Origin: CAINEC01 sp046052065
GTDB taxonomy: Bacteria; Bacteroidota; Bacteroidia; AKYH767-A; OLB10
NCBI GenBank assembly: GCA_046052065.1
Contig: JBJOND010000047.1
Coordinates: forward strand, 1 to 21,002
Direction of reading: 5' to 3'
DNA: 21,002 bases
Shown: piece by piece, positions 1-8,569 of the stretch
Layout: each line of letters starts with the position of its first letter
Position numbering within the stretch: the first letter of the stretch is position 1
Translations under genes and position numbers: made by a program
Notes under the pieces: model-generated
Database searches by the model: none
Told to the model about the DNA's origin: nothing
The model's input: only the letters and a program-made list of their open reading frames with translations

Positions 1-2675
1 AGAGATCTAGAAAATCTATTTTTGAAGAAGATTTAGTTTTTATAGATTCTGTACATTTTTTTGTTAATGCAATTCCTCATCAGCTTTCTACCTATGAAGC
101 ACTTAGGAAGCTAATTAATGAAATTGAAAAGAATAAGTTTCAAAATAAAATTCTTGAAAAACTGCTTACAAATGTTTTGACTGAGCAAAAGATCGAATTA
201 AAAAGTAGTAATGATCTCGCAGTTGAAGAAATTCTCAAAAAATATATTCCGCTAGCATTTTCTGATTCTCAAATTTCCTCAATAAAAAATGCATTTAGTT
301 CGGAAATCTCTTACATACAAGGCCCGCCAGGAACGGGTAAATCATATACAATTGGTGCAATTGTTTTGTGTGCCTTATTCTTGAAAAAAAAAGTTTTGTT
401 AGTTTCTCAGAAGGAGCCAGCATTGGATGTAATTAAGGATAAAATTGAAGGGTATCTTACAGATTTGAATGACGATGACTTTTCTGGCATAACATATTAT
501 AAAAACACAAACAAACCTGAACTAAGATTTAATTTATCCAATTTGAGCAAATATGGAAATAATCAGCGTAAATTAAATCATCAATTAAGCCAATTGTCAG
601 ATGCAATTTCGCAGGATGAAGCATGGATAAAGGTCCAAATTTCTCAAATAGATAATTTGGAAAAGAAGCTAAATGATAATTTACAAAAGGAGTATGAGTT
701 TAAAGAGGCACACAATGAATTTGTTAGAAACAGAGATTGGTTCTTAAATCAACGTGGTGTTTCAAAAGAGAACATATTGAACAAATCCTATAACTTTAAG
801 ACGTCAGGCGTTAGTGCTTCCACTTATTTTGATGCATTAGAAATAATGGAGAAAATTTCTTTTTCTACTCCAACCTTAGCTACAGAGTTATTTAAATATA
901 AATTTAAAACACATATGAATTTATATTTTGAAATCGATTCAGATAAAATACCAGAATTGTCACTTCATCAGTACTGCAAAGATTTAATCGAACTTCATGA
1001 TAAACATGTGAGAAGTCACAAAATAAGAGAAAGTATTCGATTGGATAATGAACATATCAGAGGAAAACTTTCTCATTTGAAATCAGAGCTAATAGCACGT
1101 CAAAAACTTTTAGTGAAAAGGAGGTTCAGATATTCAACACTTTCAAAACTTTCTTTAAAGGAAAATAAAAATGCTGAATTAGTGTTGGAGAATCTAGATA
1201 AATTAGACAAGCTACTATATTGGAAAAAACCTTCCAGGATAGCGAATCAAATGTCCGAAATCAACTATAGTTTGATTGTAGATGTAATGCCATTTTGGTT
1301 AGCCGAAGCTAGATATTTGGGCCAAGTGTTACCAATGAAAGCTGAGATTTTTGATTTAGTAATTGTAGATGAGTCATCTCAGGTAAATCTTGCAGAAATT
1401 TTACCCGCATTCTATCGTGGTAAAAAGATAGTGGTTGTTGGGGATCACGAACAATTAGGGCTTGATTCAACTGGCGTTAATTTTAAGCTTTCAAATAGGT
1501 TTGATAACTTAATTTGGGAAAAGAATTTTTCAAAATTGGGAATTTCGTTCGCCAATGCAACAGATAAACAACTTACGGTAACTAAATGTTCAATTCTCGA
1601 TTTTGTTCGTTCACCATACAGCAACGTTTCTATTAGGACTGAAATGCTTAAAGAGCATTTTAGGTCAATGCCTGCATTAGCAAAATATACAAATACAAAT
1701 TTTTATGATGGAGTTCTGCGAATCATGACAGAAACTCCTGATAAAATTGCAAAGGGTTGTTTTCAAGTAATTCAAGTAAATGGTGAAAGAGAAAAGTTAA
1801 ATAAAACAATTGTCCCAGAAGCTGAAAAAGTTATCGAGTTAATTAAACAATTAACCGAAAGAAATTCTGAATATTCACTTTTTAAAGAAAACGATGGATT
1901 TGACATGTCAAATATAGATAATGAAAAATTTACAATTGGCGTAATTTCTTTAATGACAAACCAGCGGGAATTGATTGCAGATTTGATCGAAGAGCACATT
2001 AAAACAGATTTGATTGAAAAACATAATATTGAAGTTTGGACACCTCAGTCTGCACAAGGAAATGAAAGAGACATTATTATCATTTCACTTGGCTTGGACA
2101 TTTCTTGTAATGGAATGGGTAATTATCATAAAAATCCAAGATTGTTAAATGTTGCAACTAGCCGTGCTAAGAAATTTACTTTTGTAGTTCACAGCGGATT
2201 TCAAGCTGATAAATACCCTCAATTAGGCAAATATTTAAACCTAACAGCAAATAGACAAGAATGGACACTTAATCACGCATCTTATGAATCAGAGTTTGAA
2301 GTAAAGGTATACGAGCATTTAAGAGAATATATTGAGCAAAGGCAAAACCAAGGAGACTTGAGAATTTACAATCAAGTTGAAACATGTGGTCAAAAGCGTC
2401 TTGATTTTGTAATATACAATCAAACAAATCACAGAGCTGTTGCAATAGAAGTTGACGGTAGTTATCATTACCAAGATAATGGACTTTCAAAACAGTATTC
2501 AGAAGAGCATAATGAACGCATCGAAATACTTAAGAGAGCAGGATGGAATGTTGTCAATACACCCTATTACAAGTGGTACAGAAGTGGATGGTTATGTGAC
2601 ATAAGCCACCCGACGTTTCGAGGAGAATTAGATCGTATTATTGATGAGCTTGACTATTATTTACTGTTACAATAG
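1..2675 (+). CDS. SF1 (UPF1/DNA2-like) helicase with C-terminal PD-(D/E)XK-type nuclease domain, 5' partial
   Basis: The reading frame is open from base 3 with no stop, so the gene begins upstream of the window; at least 890 residues are visible. The TTG at 177 is internal, not the start. Visible SF1 motifs are Walker A GPPGTGKS (321-344), Walker B/motif II VDES (DES at 1368-1376), motif III VVGDHEQL, motif V SAQGNERDIIIISLG and motif VI NVATSRAK. Between motifs I and II lies a long charged, helical insertion of the AAA_11 type. The C-terminal ~100 residues carry LDFVIY (Asp codon at 2403), then AIEVDGSYHY (Glu codon at 2448), which fits a DUF559/Vsr-like nuclease core. By family knowledge, such fusions are ATP-driven nucleic-acid translocases or nucleases, many of them in phage-defence loci. 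A defence role here is inference. It is more AT-rich than the genes that follow, which may mean it was acquired by transfer. Family assignment is secure; substrate is unknown. Confidence 0.88.
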   Translation, partial: RSRKSIFEEDLVFIDSVHFFVNAIPHQLSTYEALRKLINEIEKNKFQNKILEKLLTNVLTEQKIELKSSNDLAVEEILKKYIPLAFSDSQISSIKNAFSSEISYIQGPPGTGKSYTIGAIVLCALFLKKKVLLVSQKEPALDVIKDKIEGYLTDLNDDDFSGITYYKNTNKPELRFNLSNLSKYGNNQRKLNHQLSQLSDAISQDEAWIKVQISQIDNLEKKLNDNLQKEYEFKEAHNEFVRNRDWFLNQRGVSKENILNKSYNFKTSGVSASTYFDALEIMEKISFSTPTLATELFKYKFKTHMNLYFEIDSDKIPELSLHQYCKDLIELHDKHVRSHKIRESIRLDNEHIRGKLSHLKSELIARQKLLVKRRFRYSTLSKLSLKENKNAELVLENLDKLDKLLYWKKPSRIANQMSEINYSLIVDVMPFWLAEARYLGQVLPMKAEIFDLVIVDESSQVNLAEILPAFYRGKKIVVVGDHEQLGLDSTGVNFKLSNRFDNLIWEKNFSKLGISFANATDKQLTVTKCSILDFVRSPYSNVSIRTEMLKEHFRSMPALAKYTNTNFYDGVLRIMTETPDKIAKGCFQVIQVNGEREKLNKTIVPEAEKVIELIKQLTERNSEYSLFKENDGFDMSNIDNEKFTIGVISLMTNQRELIADLIEEHIKTDLIEKHNIEVWTPQSAQGNERDIIIISLGLDISCNGMGNYHKNPRLLNVATSRAKKFTFVVHSGFQADKYPQLGKYLNLTANRQEWTLNHASYESEFEVKVYEHLREYIEQRQNQGDLRIYNQVETCGQKRLDFVIYNQTNHRAVAIEVDGSYHYQDNGLSKQYSEEHNERIEILKRAGWNVVNTPYYKWYRSGWLCDISHPTFRGELDRIIDELDYYLLLQ

Positions 2676-2869
2676 TGCATGCAAAAAAGTAATTTGCAGT
2701 ATACACATTGATGAATAATCGAATTTGTATTAATTTTTTTATCAAAATGAAAGTGATTTTTCATTTGAGATTTGTAATAGGATTTATAAGTTAATTCTTA
2801 TCTCTTGACTTTATTCTATTACACTGGTTAATTATTATTTCACTCCGAAAAATTAAGATCTCCCCCCTT
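2676..2869. other. AT-rich intergenic region between helicase-nuclease and VOC gene
   Basis: These 194 bases hold no convincing ORF. A small hairpin (stem TGCAAA at 2680-2685 with TTTGCA at 2693-2698) follows the helicase stop but has no T-run. A TTGAC near 2804 followed about 20 bases later by TAATTATT is a weak promoter candidate for the VOC gene. No Shine-Dalgarno sequence is seen before the ATG at 2870. Confidence 0.4.
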
Positions 2870-3268
2870 ATGCAACTCGCTCACTTCGCCCTCCTCATCG
2901 ATGATTACGATAAGGCCATTGATTATTATACCAAAGTTCTAGGATTCACTTTGCTAGAAGATACTAAGCTCGATGAACATAAACGTTGGGTGAGAGTTGC
3001 TACTACTGTGAAAGCAGAGACATCTATCTTGCTGGCGAAGGCTTCTAATGAACAACAACTATCGCGCGTGGGAAATCAAACGGGAGGAAGAGTGTTTCTC
3101 TTTTTGCATACGGATAATTTTACAGACTATTATGAGCGATTGCTTCAACACCAAGTGAAAATTATTCGTCCTGTAGTGCATGAAGCATGGGGGACTGTTT
3201 GTGTGTTTGAAGATATGTATGGAAATCTGTGGGATTTAATTCAACCTATAACTAACGGTAATGCCTAG
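2870..3268 (+). CDS. VOC (glyoxalase/bleomycin resistance/dioxygenase superfamily) protein
   Basis: A 132-residue protein of the usual single-domain VOC length. The N-terminal beta-alpha unit has His5 (MQLAHFALLIDD), then YYTKVLGF at 20-26. The second half has DNFTDYYERLLQ (82-93) and the closing VFEDMYGNLWDLIQP (112-126). VOC proteins dimerise or pair two modules around a metal centre and act as glyoxalases, dioxygenases or antibiotic-binding proteins. The last strand normally supplies Glu as a metal ligand; here that position is Asp122, so metal binding and catalysis are uncertain. The specific substrate cannot be told. It overlaps the next gene by 8 bases, so the two are very probably cotranscribed and translationally coupled. 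Confidence 0.85.
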   Translation: MQLAHFALLIDDYDKAIDYYTKVLGFTLLEDTKLDEHKRWVRVATTVKAETSILLAKASNEQQLSRVGNQTGGRVFLFLHTDNFTDYYERLLQHQVKIIRPVVHEAWGTVCVFEDMYGNLWDLIQPITNGNA

Positions 3269-3611
3269 GTTCACTTTTGTTGAGGAATACATCGCTTCTT
3301 TCGATCAGCCCATTCAGAAGAAGTTAAAAGAGCTGAATCGGTTTATTGTAGATCTAATTCCTTATGCAGAGCCAGTCATCAGTTACAACATGCCCGCTTA
3401 TAAATTCAATAAGGTGGTTGTTTATTTTGCAGGTTATAAAAATCATATCGGATTTTATCCAACAGCAAAACCAATCGAGTATTTTAAAAGTGAATTGCAA
3501 GATTATACTTTTTCAAAAGGTGCTGTGCAGTTTAAATTAAATGAACCTTTGCCTTTTGATCTAATAGTGAAACTAGTTTTGTTTCGAATGGAAATGATCT
3601 TAAACGAATAA
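3261..3611 (+). CDS. DUF1801 domain protein (YdhG-like)
   Basis: A 116-residue protein matching the DUF1801 family from end to end. Recognisable blocks are YAEPVISYNMPAYK (35-48), VVYFAGYKNHIGFYP (53-67) and SKGAVQFKLNEPLP (85-98). The family is a small alpha/beta fold sometimes annotated as an iron-chaperone-like or YdhG-like protein, but its biochemical role is not established, so no function is claimed. The ATG at 3261 lies inside the 3' end of the VOC gene in another frame. That 8-base overlap argues for a bicistronic mRNA. The stop codon at 3609-3611 is embedded in the left arm of the terminator palindrome. Confidence 0.85.
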   Translation: MPRFTFVEEYIASFDQPIQKKLKELNRFIVDLIPYAEPVISYNMPAYKFNKVVVYFAGYKNHIGFYPTAKPIEYFKSELQDYTFSKGAVQFKLNEPLPFDLIVKLVLFRMEMILNE

Positions 3612-3641
3612 GGGAGCAAAAATTTTTGCTCCCTTATTTTT
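3610..3641 (+). terminator. Strong intrinsic terminator, probably bidirectional
   Basis: A perfect 26-base palindrome at 3610-3635 (arm AAGGGAGCAAAAA and its complement) is followed on the + strand by TTATTTTTAT. It ends the VOC-DUF1801 transcript and starts at the second base of the DUF1801 stop codon. The convergent P5C dehydrogenase gene on the - strand stops 21 bases away and would read the same hairpin, although its downstream T-run is weaker (TTATTCGTTT). Confidence 0.82.
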
Positions 3642-3656
3642 ATCCAATCGGTTTTA

Positions 3657-5288
3657 TTATTCTTTATCTAAAAACGGATAACGATAGTCGGTAGGAGGGA
3701 CTAACGCTTCTTTAATCGTGCGAGGAGAAACCCAACGCAACAAATTAATTAATGATCCTGCTTTGTCGTTGGTGCCTGATGCTCTTGCGCCACCAAACGG
3801 CTGCTGACCTACAACAGCCCCCGTACATTTGTCGTTTATGTAGAAGTTTCCAGCTGCATTCACTAATTTCTTAGTCGCTGTCTGAATTGCATAACGATCT
3901 TTCGCCATAATCGATCCTGTTAATGCATACGTCGATGTTGAATCAACTAACTCGCATGTCTCTTCAAACTTATTCGCATCGTAAACATAAATCGTTAATA
4001 CTGGTCCGAATAATTCTTCGCACATCGTTACATACTTCGGATCTTTCGCAACGATAATCGTAGGAGAAATAAAGTACCCTTTCGATTTATCATACGTTCC
4101 GCCCGCTATAATTTCTACATCACTCGACTTCTTCGCATTCTCAATATAGCTTACCAATTTATCGAATGATTTTTCATCAATCACTGCATTTACAAAGTTT
4201 TCGAAATCTTCTGTAGGTCCCATCTTCATCGAAGCTAAATCAGTAATCAAACCTTGCTTCACTTCTTCCCACATGTTTGATGGAATATATGCTCTCGATG
4301 CAGCAGAACATTTTTGTCCTTGGTATTCAAAAGCACCACGACTTAACGCCGTAATTACTTCCTTCGGATTTGCACTGTGATGCGCAAGGATAAAATCTTT
4401 ACCACCTGTTTCACCTACAATACGAGGATATGATTTGTATTTGTGAATGTTGTTACCAATCGTTTTCCAGATATCTTGAAACACACCTGTTGATCCTGTA
4501 AAGTGAATGCCTGCAAAATCAGGATGATTGAAAATTACATCGCCTGTTTCTGCACCACCCGTAAATACTAAATTGATAACTCCTGCTGGTAATCCTGCTT
4601 CCATGAACACTTCCATCAACACATTCGCAGAGTAAATTTGCGTGAAGGCAGGTTTCCAAACAACTGTATTTCCCATCATCGCAACGCTCGTTGGTAAGTT
4701 ACCAGCGATAGCAGTAAAATTAAATGGCGTCAACGCAAATACGAAGCCTTCTAACGGTCGTTGCTCTACGCGATTGTAAATTCCCTTTGATGATATTGGT
4801 TGTTGCGTATAAATCTCTCTTGCGTACTCTACATTGAAACGTAAGAAGTCAATCATTTCGCAAGAAGCATCAATCTCCGCCTGAAATGCATTTTTACTTT
4901 GTGCAAGCATAGTTGATGCATTGATTTTAGCACGGTAAGGTCCAGCTAATAATTCAGCCGCTTTCAAGAAAATAGAAGCACGCTGTTCCCATTCCATATT
5001 CGCCCAAGCATCTTTTGCTTTCATCGCTGCATTAATAGCCGCAGTCACATGTGATGCATCACCAATAGAATATCTTCCTAATAAATGCTGATGATCGTGA
5101 GGAGGACGAAGGTCGCCTTTCTTATCGGTATGAACAGCCTCGCCACCAATGTACATAGGCACATCAATTACTTCGGCTCTCATTTCTTGAAGTTTTGCTT
5201 TAAGGGCTTTACGCTCCGGACTTCCAGGAGCATAATTCAATACCGGCTCATTAATCGCAGCAGGCACTTTGTATATTGCATTCGACAT
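3657..5288 (-). CDS. pruA: Delta-1-pyrroline-5-carboxylate dehydrogenase (L-glutamate gamma-semialdehyde dehydrogenase)
   Basis: A 543-residue stand-alone aldehyde dehydrogenase. It oxidises L-glutamate-gamma-semialdehyde (hydrolysed P5C) to L-glutamate with NAD+, the second step of proline catabolism. Visible signatures are TPFNFTA with oxyanion Asn190, the cofactor-loop motif HFTGSTG (262-268), GETGGKD with general-base Glu293, GQKCSAASRAY with catalytic Cys327, EELFGPVLT (424-432) and QQPFGGARASGTNDKAG (495-511). Length and motifs fit the group-1 P5CDH type found in Bacteroidota and eukaryotes, not bifunctional PutA. No proline dehydrogenase gene is in the window. The ATG at 5288 is preceded by a good -7 promoter box, and the gene shares a terminator with the convergent + strand pair. 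It is probably monocistronic. Confidence 0.95.
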   Translation of the reverse strand: MSNAIYKVPAAINEPVLNYAPGSPERKALKAKLQEMRAEVIDVPMYIGGEAVHTDKKGDLRPPHDHQHLLGRYSIGDASHVTAAINAAMKAKDAWANMEWEQRASIFLKAAELLAGPYRAKINASTMLAQSKNAFQAEIDASCEMIDFLRFNVEYAREIYTQQPISSKGIYNRVEQRPLEGFVFALTPFNFTAIAGNLPTSVAMMGNTVVWKPAFTQIYSANVLMEVFMEAGLPAGVINLVFTGGAETGDVIFNHPDFAGIHFTGSTGVFQDIWKTIGNNIHKYKSYPRIVGETGGKDFILAHHSANPKEVITALSRGAFEYQGQKCSAASRAYIPSNMWEEVKQGLITDLASMKMGPTEDFENFVNAVIDEKSFDKLVSYIENAKKSSDVEIIAGGTYDKSKGYFISPTIIVAKDPKYVTMCEELFGPVLTIYVYDANKFEETCELVDSTSTYALTGSIMAKDRYAIQTATKKLVNAAGNFYINDKCTGAVVGQQPFGGARASGTNDKAGSLINLLRWVSPRTIKEALVPPTDYRYPFLDKE

Positions 5289-5305
5289 AGTAGTAAAATT
5301 TTACG

Positions 5306-5313
5306 CAAAGGTA
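5306..5313 (-). promoter_or_regulatory. TAnnTTTG -7 box of the P5C dehydrogenase promoter
   Basis: On the - strand the box reads TACCTTTG, an exact match to the Bacteroidota -7 consensus, 17 bases before the ATG. A clear -33 TTG was not found. The box overlaps an imperfect 18-base palindrome (5309-5326) that could bind a regulator. Confidence 0.5.
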
Positions 5314-5362
5314 CTATTTAATACCTAAAAAATAAACGCAGGATATTACTTAAAATCTGAAA

Positions 5363-8300
5363 TTAATTAATTGGAACTAAGCTATTTGTTTCCGTATAAA
5401 GCAAATACCCTTTTACCTGTTGAAATCCCATCTTTTCAATCACCGAACAGTACTTCTCCACCTGTTTATTATGCTTATCATCTTGACTACCCGTTTTGAA
5501 ATCAATGATGATTGCAGTTTGGTCTTTCATCAGCACTCGGTCAGGTCTTAATGTTTCACCTTCAAAGTAAATACTCGACTCGTTTTTGATTGCATAACTC
5601 CCATCATTGAAATTATTTTCATCCAGAAGTTTTAATGCGAGTAAGGCATCTTTCTTTAATCGTTCAATAAGGTTATTATCGTAAATATTGAATTTGATTT
5701 TGGTATTGAAAAGTGCAGTGTCTAATTCCTCCGCTTTATTTATTTTACTTAATAAGTGATGCAAGTAATCGCCATACAACTGATCAGCATTTTTAATTTT
5801 ATAACTCAACGTAGGTAATACCGATGTTGTATTAATCAACGATTGATTAGAAACGGAATTACTTTTCAATTGGACAGAATCGTTTTTCTTTTTTTCTTCT
5901 GCTGTATTATTTTCTTTACTTCCAATGATTAATTGAACAACCGCGTCTGTATCGATTAGCTTTGGACCTAACTCAGCATTTGAACGAATAGAGGAGAGCA
6001 ATAAATTTCCTAATCGTTTTTCATTTGATTTCAAATTCGAGAATACATATAACTCCGATTTTGCTCTGGTAAATGCAACGTAAAGCAAATTCAGATTGTC
6101 AACAAAGGAATTATCAATCTCCTTAAAATAGCTTTTCGAAAAATGCGTATGTTCTAATTTCTTAGTAAAAATAAGCGGACTAGCAGCTGTTGAATCGTAA
6201 GGCGATGCAGTTGTTTCTCCCCAAATTGTTTGATTCGATTTCGGCGTTATTTCCCAATCAGCAAAGGGCATAATTACAATCGGAAATTCTAATCCTTTCG
6301 ATTGATGAATCGTAATGATGCGTACTGCATTGTTGACTGTTGGAAGACTAATTGTCCAATCTTTTGTTTTTGATTTTTCATCCCACCATTTTAAGAAGTA
6401 TTCAATAGAGCCACCTTCTTTTGAGGTGTATTCCATCATCACGTCATGAAATTTTTCAAGATATAAATCAAAATAATCTAAGCCAGTAAGTTTTAAAATT
6501 TCCCAATAGCAAATATTGACTGGAAGTGTTTTTAACTTTTCAATCTCATTCGCAAACTTAACTTTTACCCAGGTCTGTGAGTGCTTATTAATAAAGTTTG
6601 CATTTCTTTCTATCGTGGAATCTGCTATTTGAAGTTTCTCTGCAAAATAATTTAATTCTTCTTCTATGATTTGATTTTGGGTATCATATAAAAAACGCAA
6701 ACAGCTAATGATAAATCGCACTTTATTATTCGCAGTTATTTTTAACGAGTTGCTGGAAATAAAATCAATCGTTGTTTCGTGCAATAGAAAGTCAGCAATC
6801 TTGACTTCATCATCATTCTTGCGAACAAGAATGGCAATATCGCCAAGCGTATAATTTCTTTTTAGTGCATCTTCAATAATAGCCACCATTTTAGGTAAAT
6901 TTCCTAATGGTATTGCATCACTTTCTTCGGATGCTGTTGGCGTGTCTTCAATAATTTCATTTTCGACTTCTAACGCACTTTCATTTGCTTCAGCGGCCTT
7001 GACAGCTTTTGCATCGATGAAATTAATTTCGATGTATCCACCTTTTGTTTTTTCTCCTTGATCAGCCTGACGCATGTTTGCATCGTCATAGGCTTTATCA
7101 AATGTGACATTCGTTTCTTTTAATTTTGATTTTATTTCGTTAGACGTTGATTTGAAAAGTTCATTGTTGAAATAAATCACATTGTTCTTCGAACGATAGT
7201 TCGTGTTTAATGGAGTTTCAGTAATACTTTGACTAAACTGTTTTAGATCTTCTCTAACACCTTTTAAAATCAATTCCATATTGCCACCTCGCCAGCGATA
7301 AATCGATTGTTTCGCATCTCCAACAATGAGTGAGTCTTTACCTAATGAAAGTGAGTTCATCACCATTGGTTTTAGAATCTTCCACTGCGCATCACTCGTA
7401 TCTTGAAACTCATCAATGAATAAATAGTTGTAGGTGTTTCCAGATTTCTCATAGATAAACGATGCATCATCATCTCTTGAAAAGTCCTGAAGTAATTTTG
7501 TTGTATCGCTTAGTAAGAATGTTTGATATTCATCACGATAAAGTTTAAGTGATTCATTCAGCTTTTCAATTACACCTGCTTGATACGAAAGTTTTAAAAT
7601 CTCAATCGTAGTAAGCAACTCTATTATATTGCTTTCATAATAAACACCTAATTCGCAAATTAACGGATGTAATTCAGAGTTTATAAAATCGACAATCGGT
7701 TGCTTAGCTTTTGTCGGCGTTAGCTCATCAGGGTTCTCAATAACTTTCTTAATCGTTTTTGCATAATCGATATCAAGGAAGTTTTTTTCTTCATTCGCTA
7801 TTTTGAAAAGCAATGCAATAAGTCCTTTTGATTTACCTTTGAAATCATCGGATGTATATCCGCTATTAATAACAAGATCTCTTATCGCGATAATTCTTTG
7901 TTGAATACTTCCTAGAATATTTTTTCTGTTGTTCTTTAAATCCCGAACATAGGTCTGATAATCATTGACCGAAATCGCATTTGAAAAGGCATTTACAATC
8001 GGGCGATTGATAATCTCTTTTACCATTCCTTTTAAGTCGGACTTTATATTCCAACCTTTGTTATTGTCGATATTATCAATCAATAATTCTTCGAGCCACT
8101 GCGTTAGCTGTTTGTTCTTCCCAGATAATTCTAAAACTCTATCAGTAATCGTATCAGCAATATTATCAATGTCAAGTTCTATAGTATAGTGAATTGGTAA
8201 TTTCAATTCACGCGAAAGTGTTTTTGATAATACCTGAAAGTAACTGTCAATTGTAGAAACGCCAAAGGAGGAATAGTCGTGCAATATTTTTTGCATCACT

Positions 8301-8566
8301 ATCTCCGCTCGTTGCTGAACAAGATCATCAGCTATTTTTAAGGTATCTATTAAATACTGTCGATGATCCGATTTTTTGCCATTTGATAAAAGCAAAAGCT
8401 CGCTGATGATACGGGATTTCATTTCTTCAGCCGCTTTATTCGTAAAGGTTATTGCCAGTATTCGTTTATAGTCGTTGGTGTTCTTAATGACTTTCTCAAG
8501 ATACTGTCGCACTAACTGAAAAGTCTTACCGGAGCCTGCTGAGGCGATGTAAATCGTTAATCCCAT
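5363..8566 (-). CDS. AddA/RecB-like UvrD-family helicase-exonuclease
   Basis: A 1067-residue SF1A helicase with a C-terminal RecB-type nuclease, related to the AddA subunit of AddAB or RecB. These act on double-strand DNA ends during recombinational repair. Motif I is ASAGSGKT (8-15), Ia ITFTNKAAEEM (39-49), II LFIDEFQDTSDAQW (382-395), III LIVGDAKQSIYRWRGG (413-428), IV LNTNYRSKNNV (453-463), V ITIHQSKGLEFP (751-762) and VI LLYVAFTRAKSELYV (827-841). The nuclease core is LRPDRVL (1006-1012) and IIDFKTG (1020-1026), then Gln1035 and Tyr1039. All key residues are intact. Two acidic or polar linkers (about 520-555 and 882-915) look disordered. An AddB-like partner is not in the window. The gene is last in the mscL-DUF3078-helicase operon, starting 3 bases after the DUF3078 stop. 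DNA-end resection is assigned from the family. Confidence 0.9.
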   Translation of the reverse strand: MGLTIYIASAGSGKTFQLVRQYLEKVIKNTNDYKRILAITFTNKAAEEMKSRIISELLLLSNGKKSDHRQYLIDTLKIADDLVQQRAEIVMQKILHDYSSFGVSTIDSYFQVLSKTLSRELKLPIHYTIELDIDNIADTITDRVLELSGKNKQLTQWLEELLIDNIDNNKGWNIKSDLKGMVKEIINRPIVNAFSNAISVNDYQTYVRDLKNNRKNILGSIQQRIIAIRDLVINSGYTSDDFKGKSKGLIALLFKIANEEKNFLDIDYAKTIKKVIENPDELTPTKAKQPIVDFINSELHPLICELGVYYESNIIELLTTIEILKLSYQAGVIEKLNESLKLYRDEYQTFLLSDTTKLLQDFSRDDDASFIYEKSGNTYNYLFIDEFQDTSDAQWKILKPMVMNSLSLGKDSLIVGDAKQSIYRWRGGNMELILKGVREDLKQFSQSITETPLNTNYRSKNNVIYFNNELFKSTSNEIKSKLKETNVTFDKAYDDANMRQADQGEKTKGGYIEINFIDAKAVKAAEANESALEVENEIIEDTPTASEESDAIPLGNLPKMVAIIEDALKRNYTLGDIAILVRKNDDEVKIADFLLHETTIDFISSNSLKITANNKVRFIISCLRFLYDTQNQIIEEELNYFAEKLQIADSTIERNANFINKHSQTWVKVKFANEIEKLKTLPVNICYWEILKLTGLDYFDLYLEKFHDVMMEYTSKEGGSIEYFLKWWDEKSKTKDWTISLPTVNNAVRIITIHQSKGLEFPIVIMPFADWEITPKSNQTIWGETTASPYDSTAASPLIFTKKLEHTHFSKSYFKEIDNSFVDNLNLLYVAFTRAKSELYVFSNLKSNEKRLGNLLLSSIRSNAELGPKLIDTDAVVQLIIGSKENNTAEEKKKNDSVQLKSNSVSNQSLINTTSVLPTLSYKIKNADQLYGDYLHHLLSKINKAEELDTALFNTKIKFNIYDNNLIERLKKDALLALKLLDENNFNDGSYAIKNESSIYFEGETLRPDRVLMKDQTAIIIDFKTGSQDDKHNKQVEKYCSVIEKMGFQQVKGYLLYTETNSLVPIN

Positions 8567-8569
8567 CTT

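Noticed and set aside
177..179. TTG at 177 as the start of the helicase gene
   Set aside because: The same frame is open back to base 3 and the upstream residues read as a continuous helical protein, so 177 is internal.
2680..2698. Hairpin TGCAAA/TTTGCA after the helicase stop as a terminator
   Set aside because: The stem is only 6 bases and AT-rich, and no T-run follows.
5085..5321. Small + strand ORF across the P5C dehydrogenase start
   Set aside because: It is antisense to a well-supported gene, its translation is low-complexity and it resembles no family I recognise.
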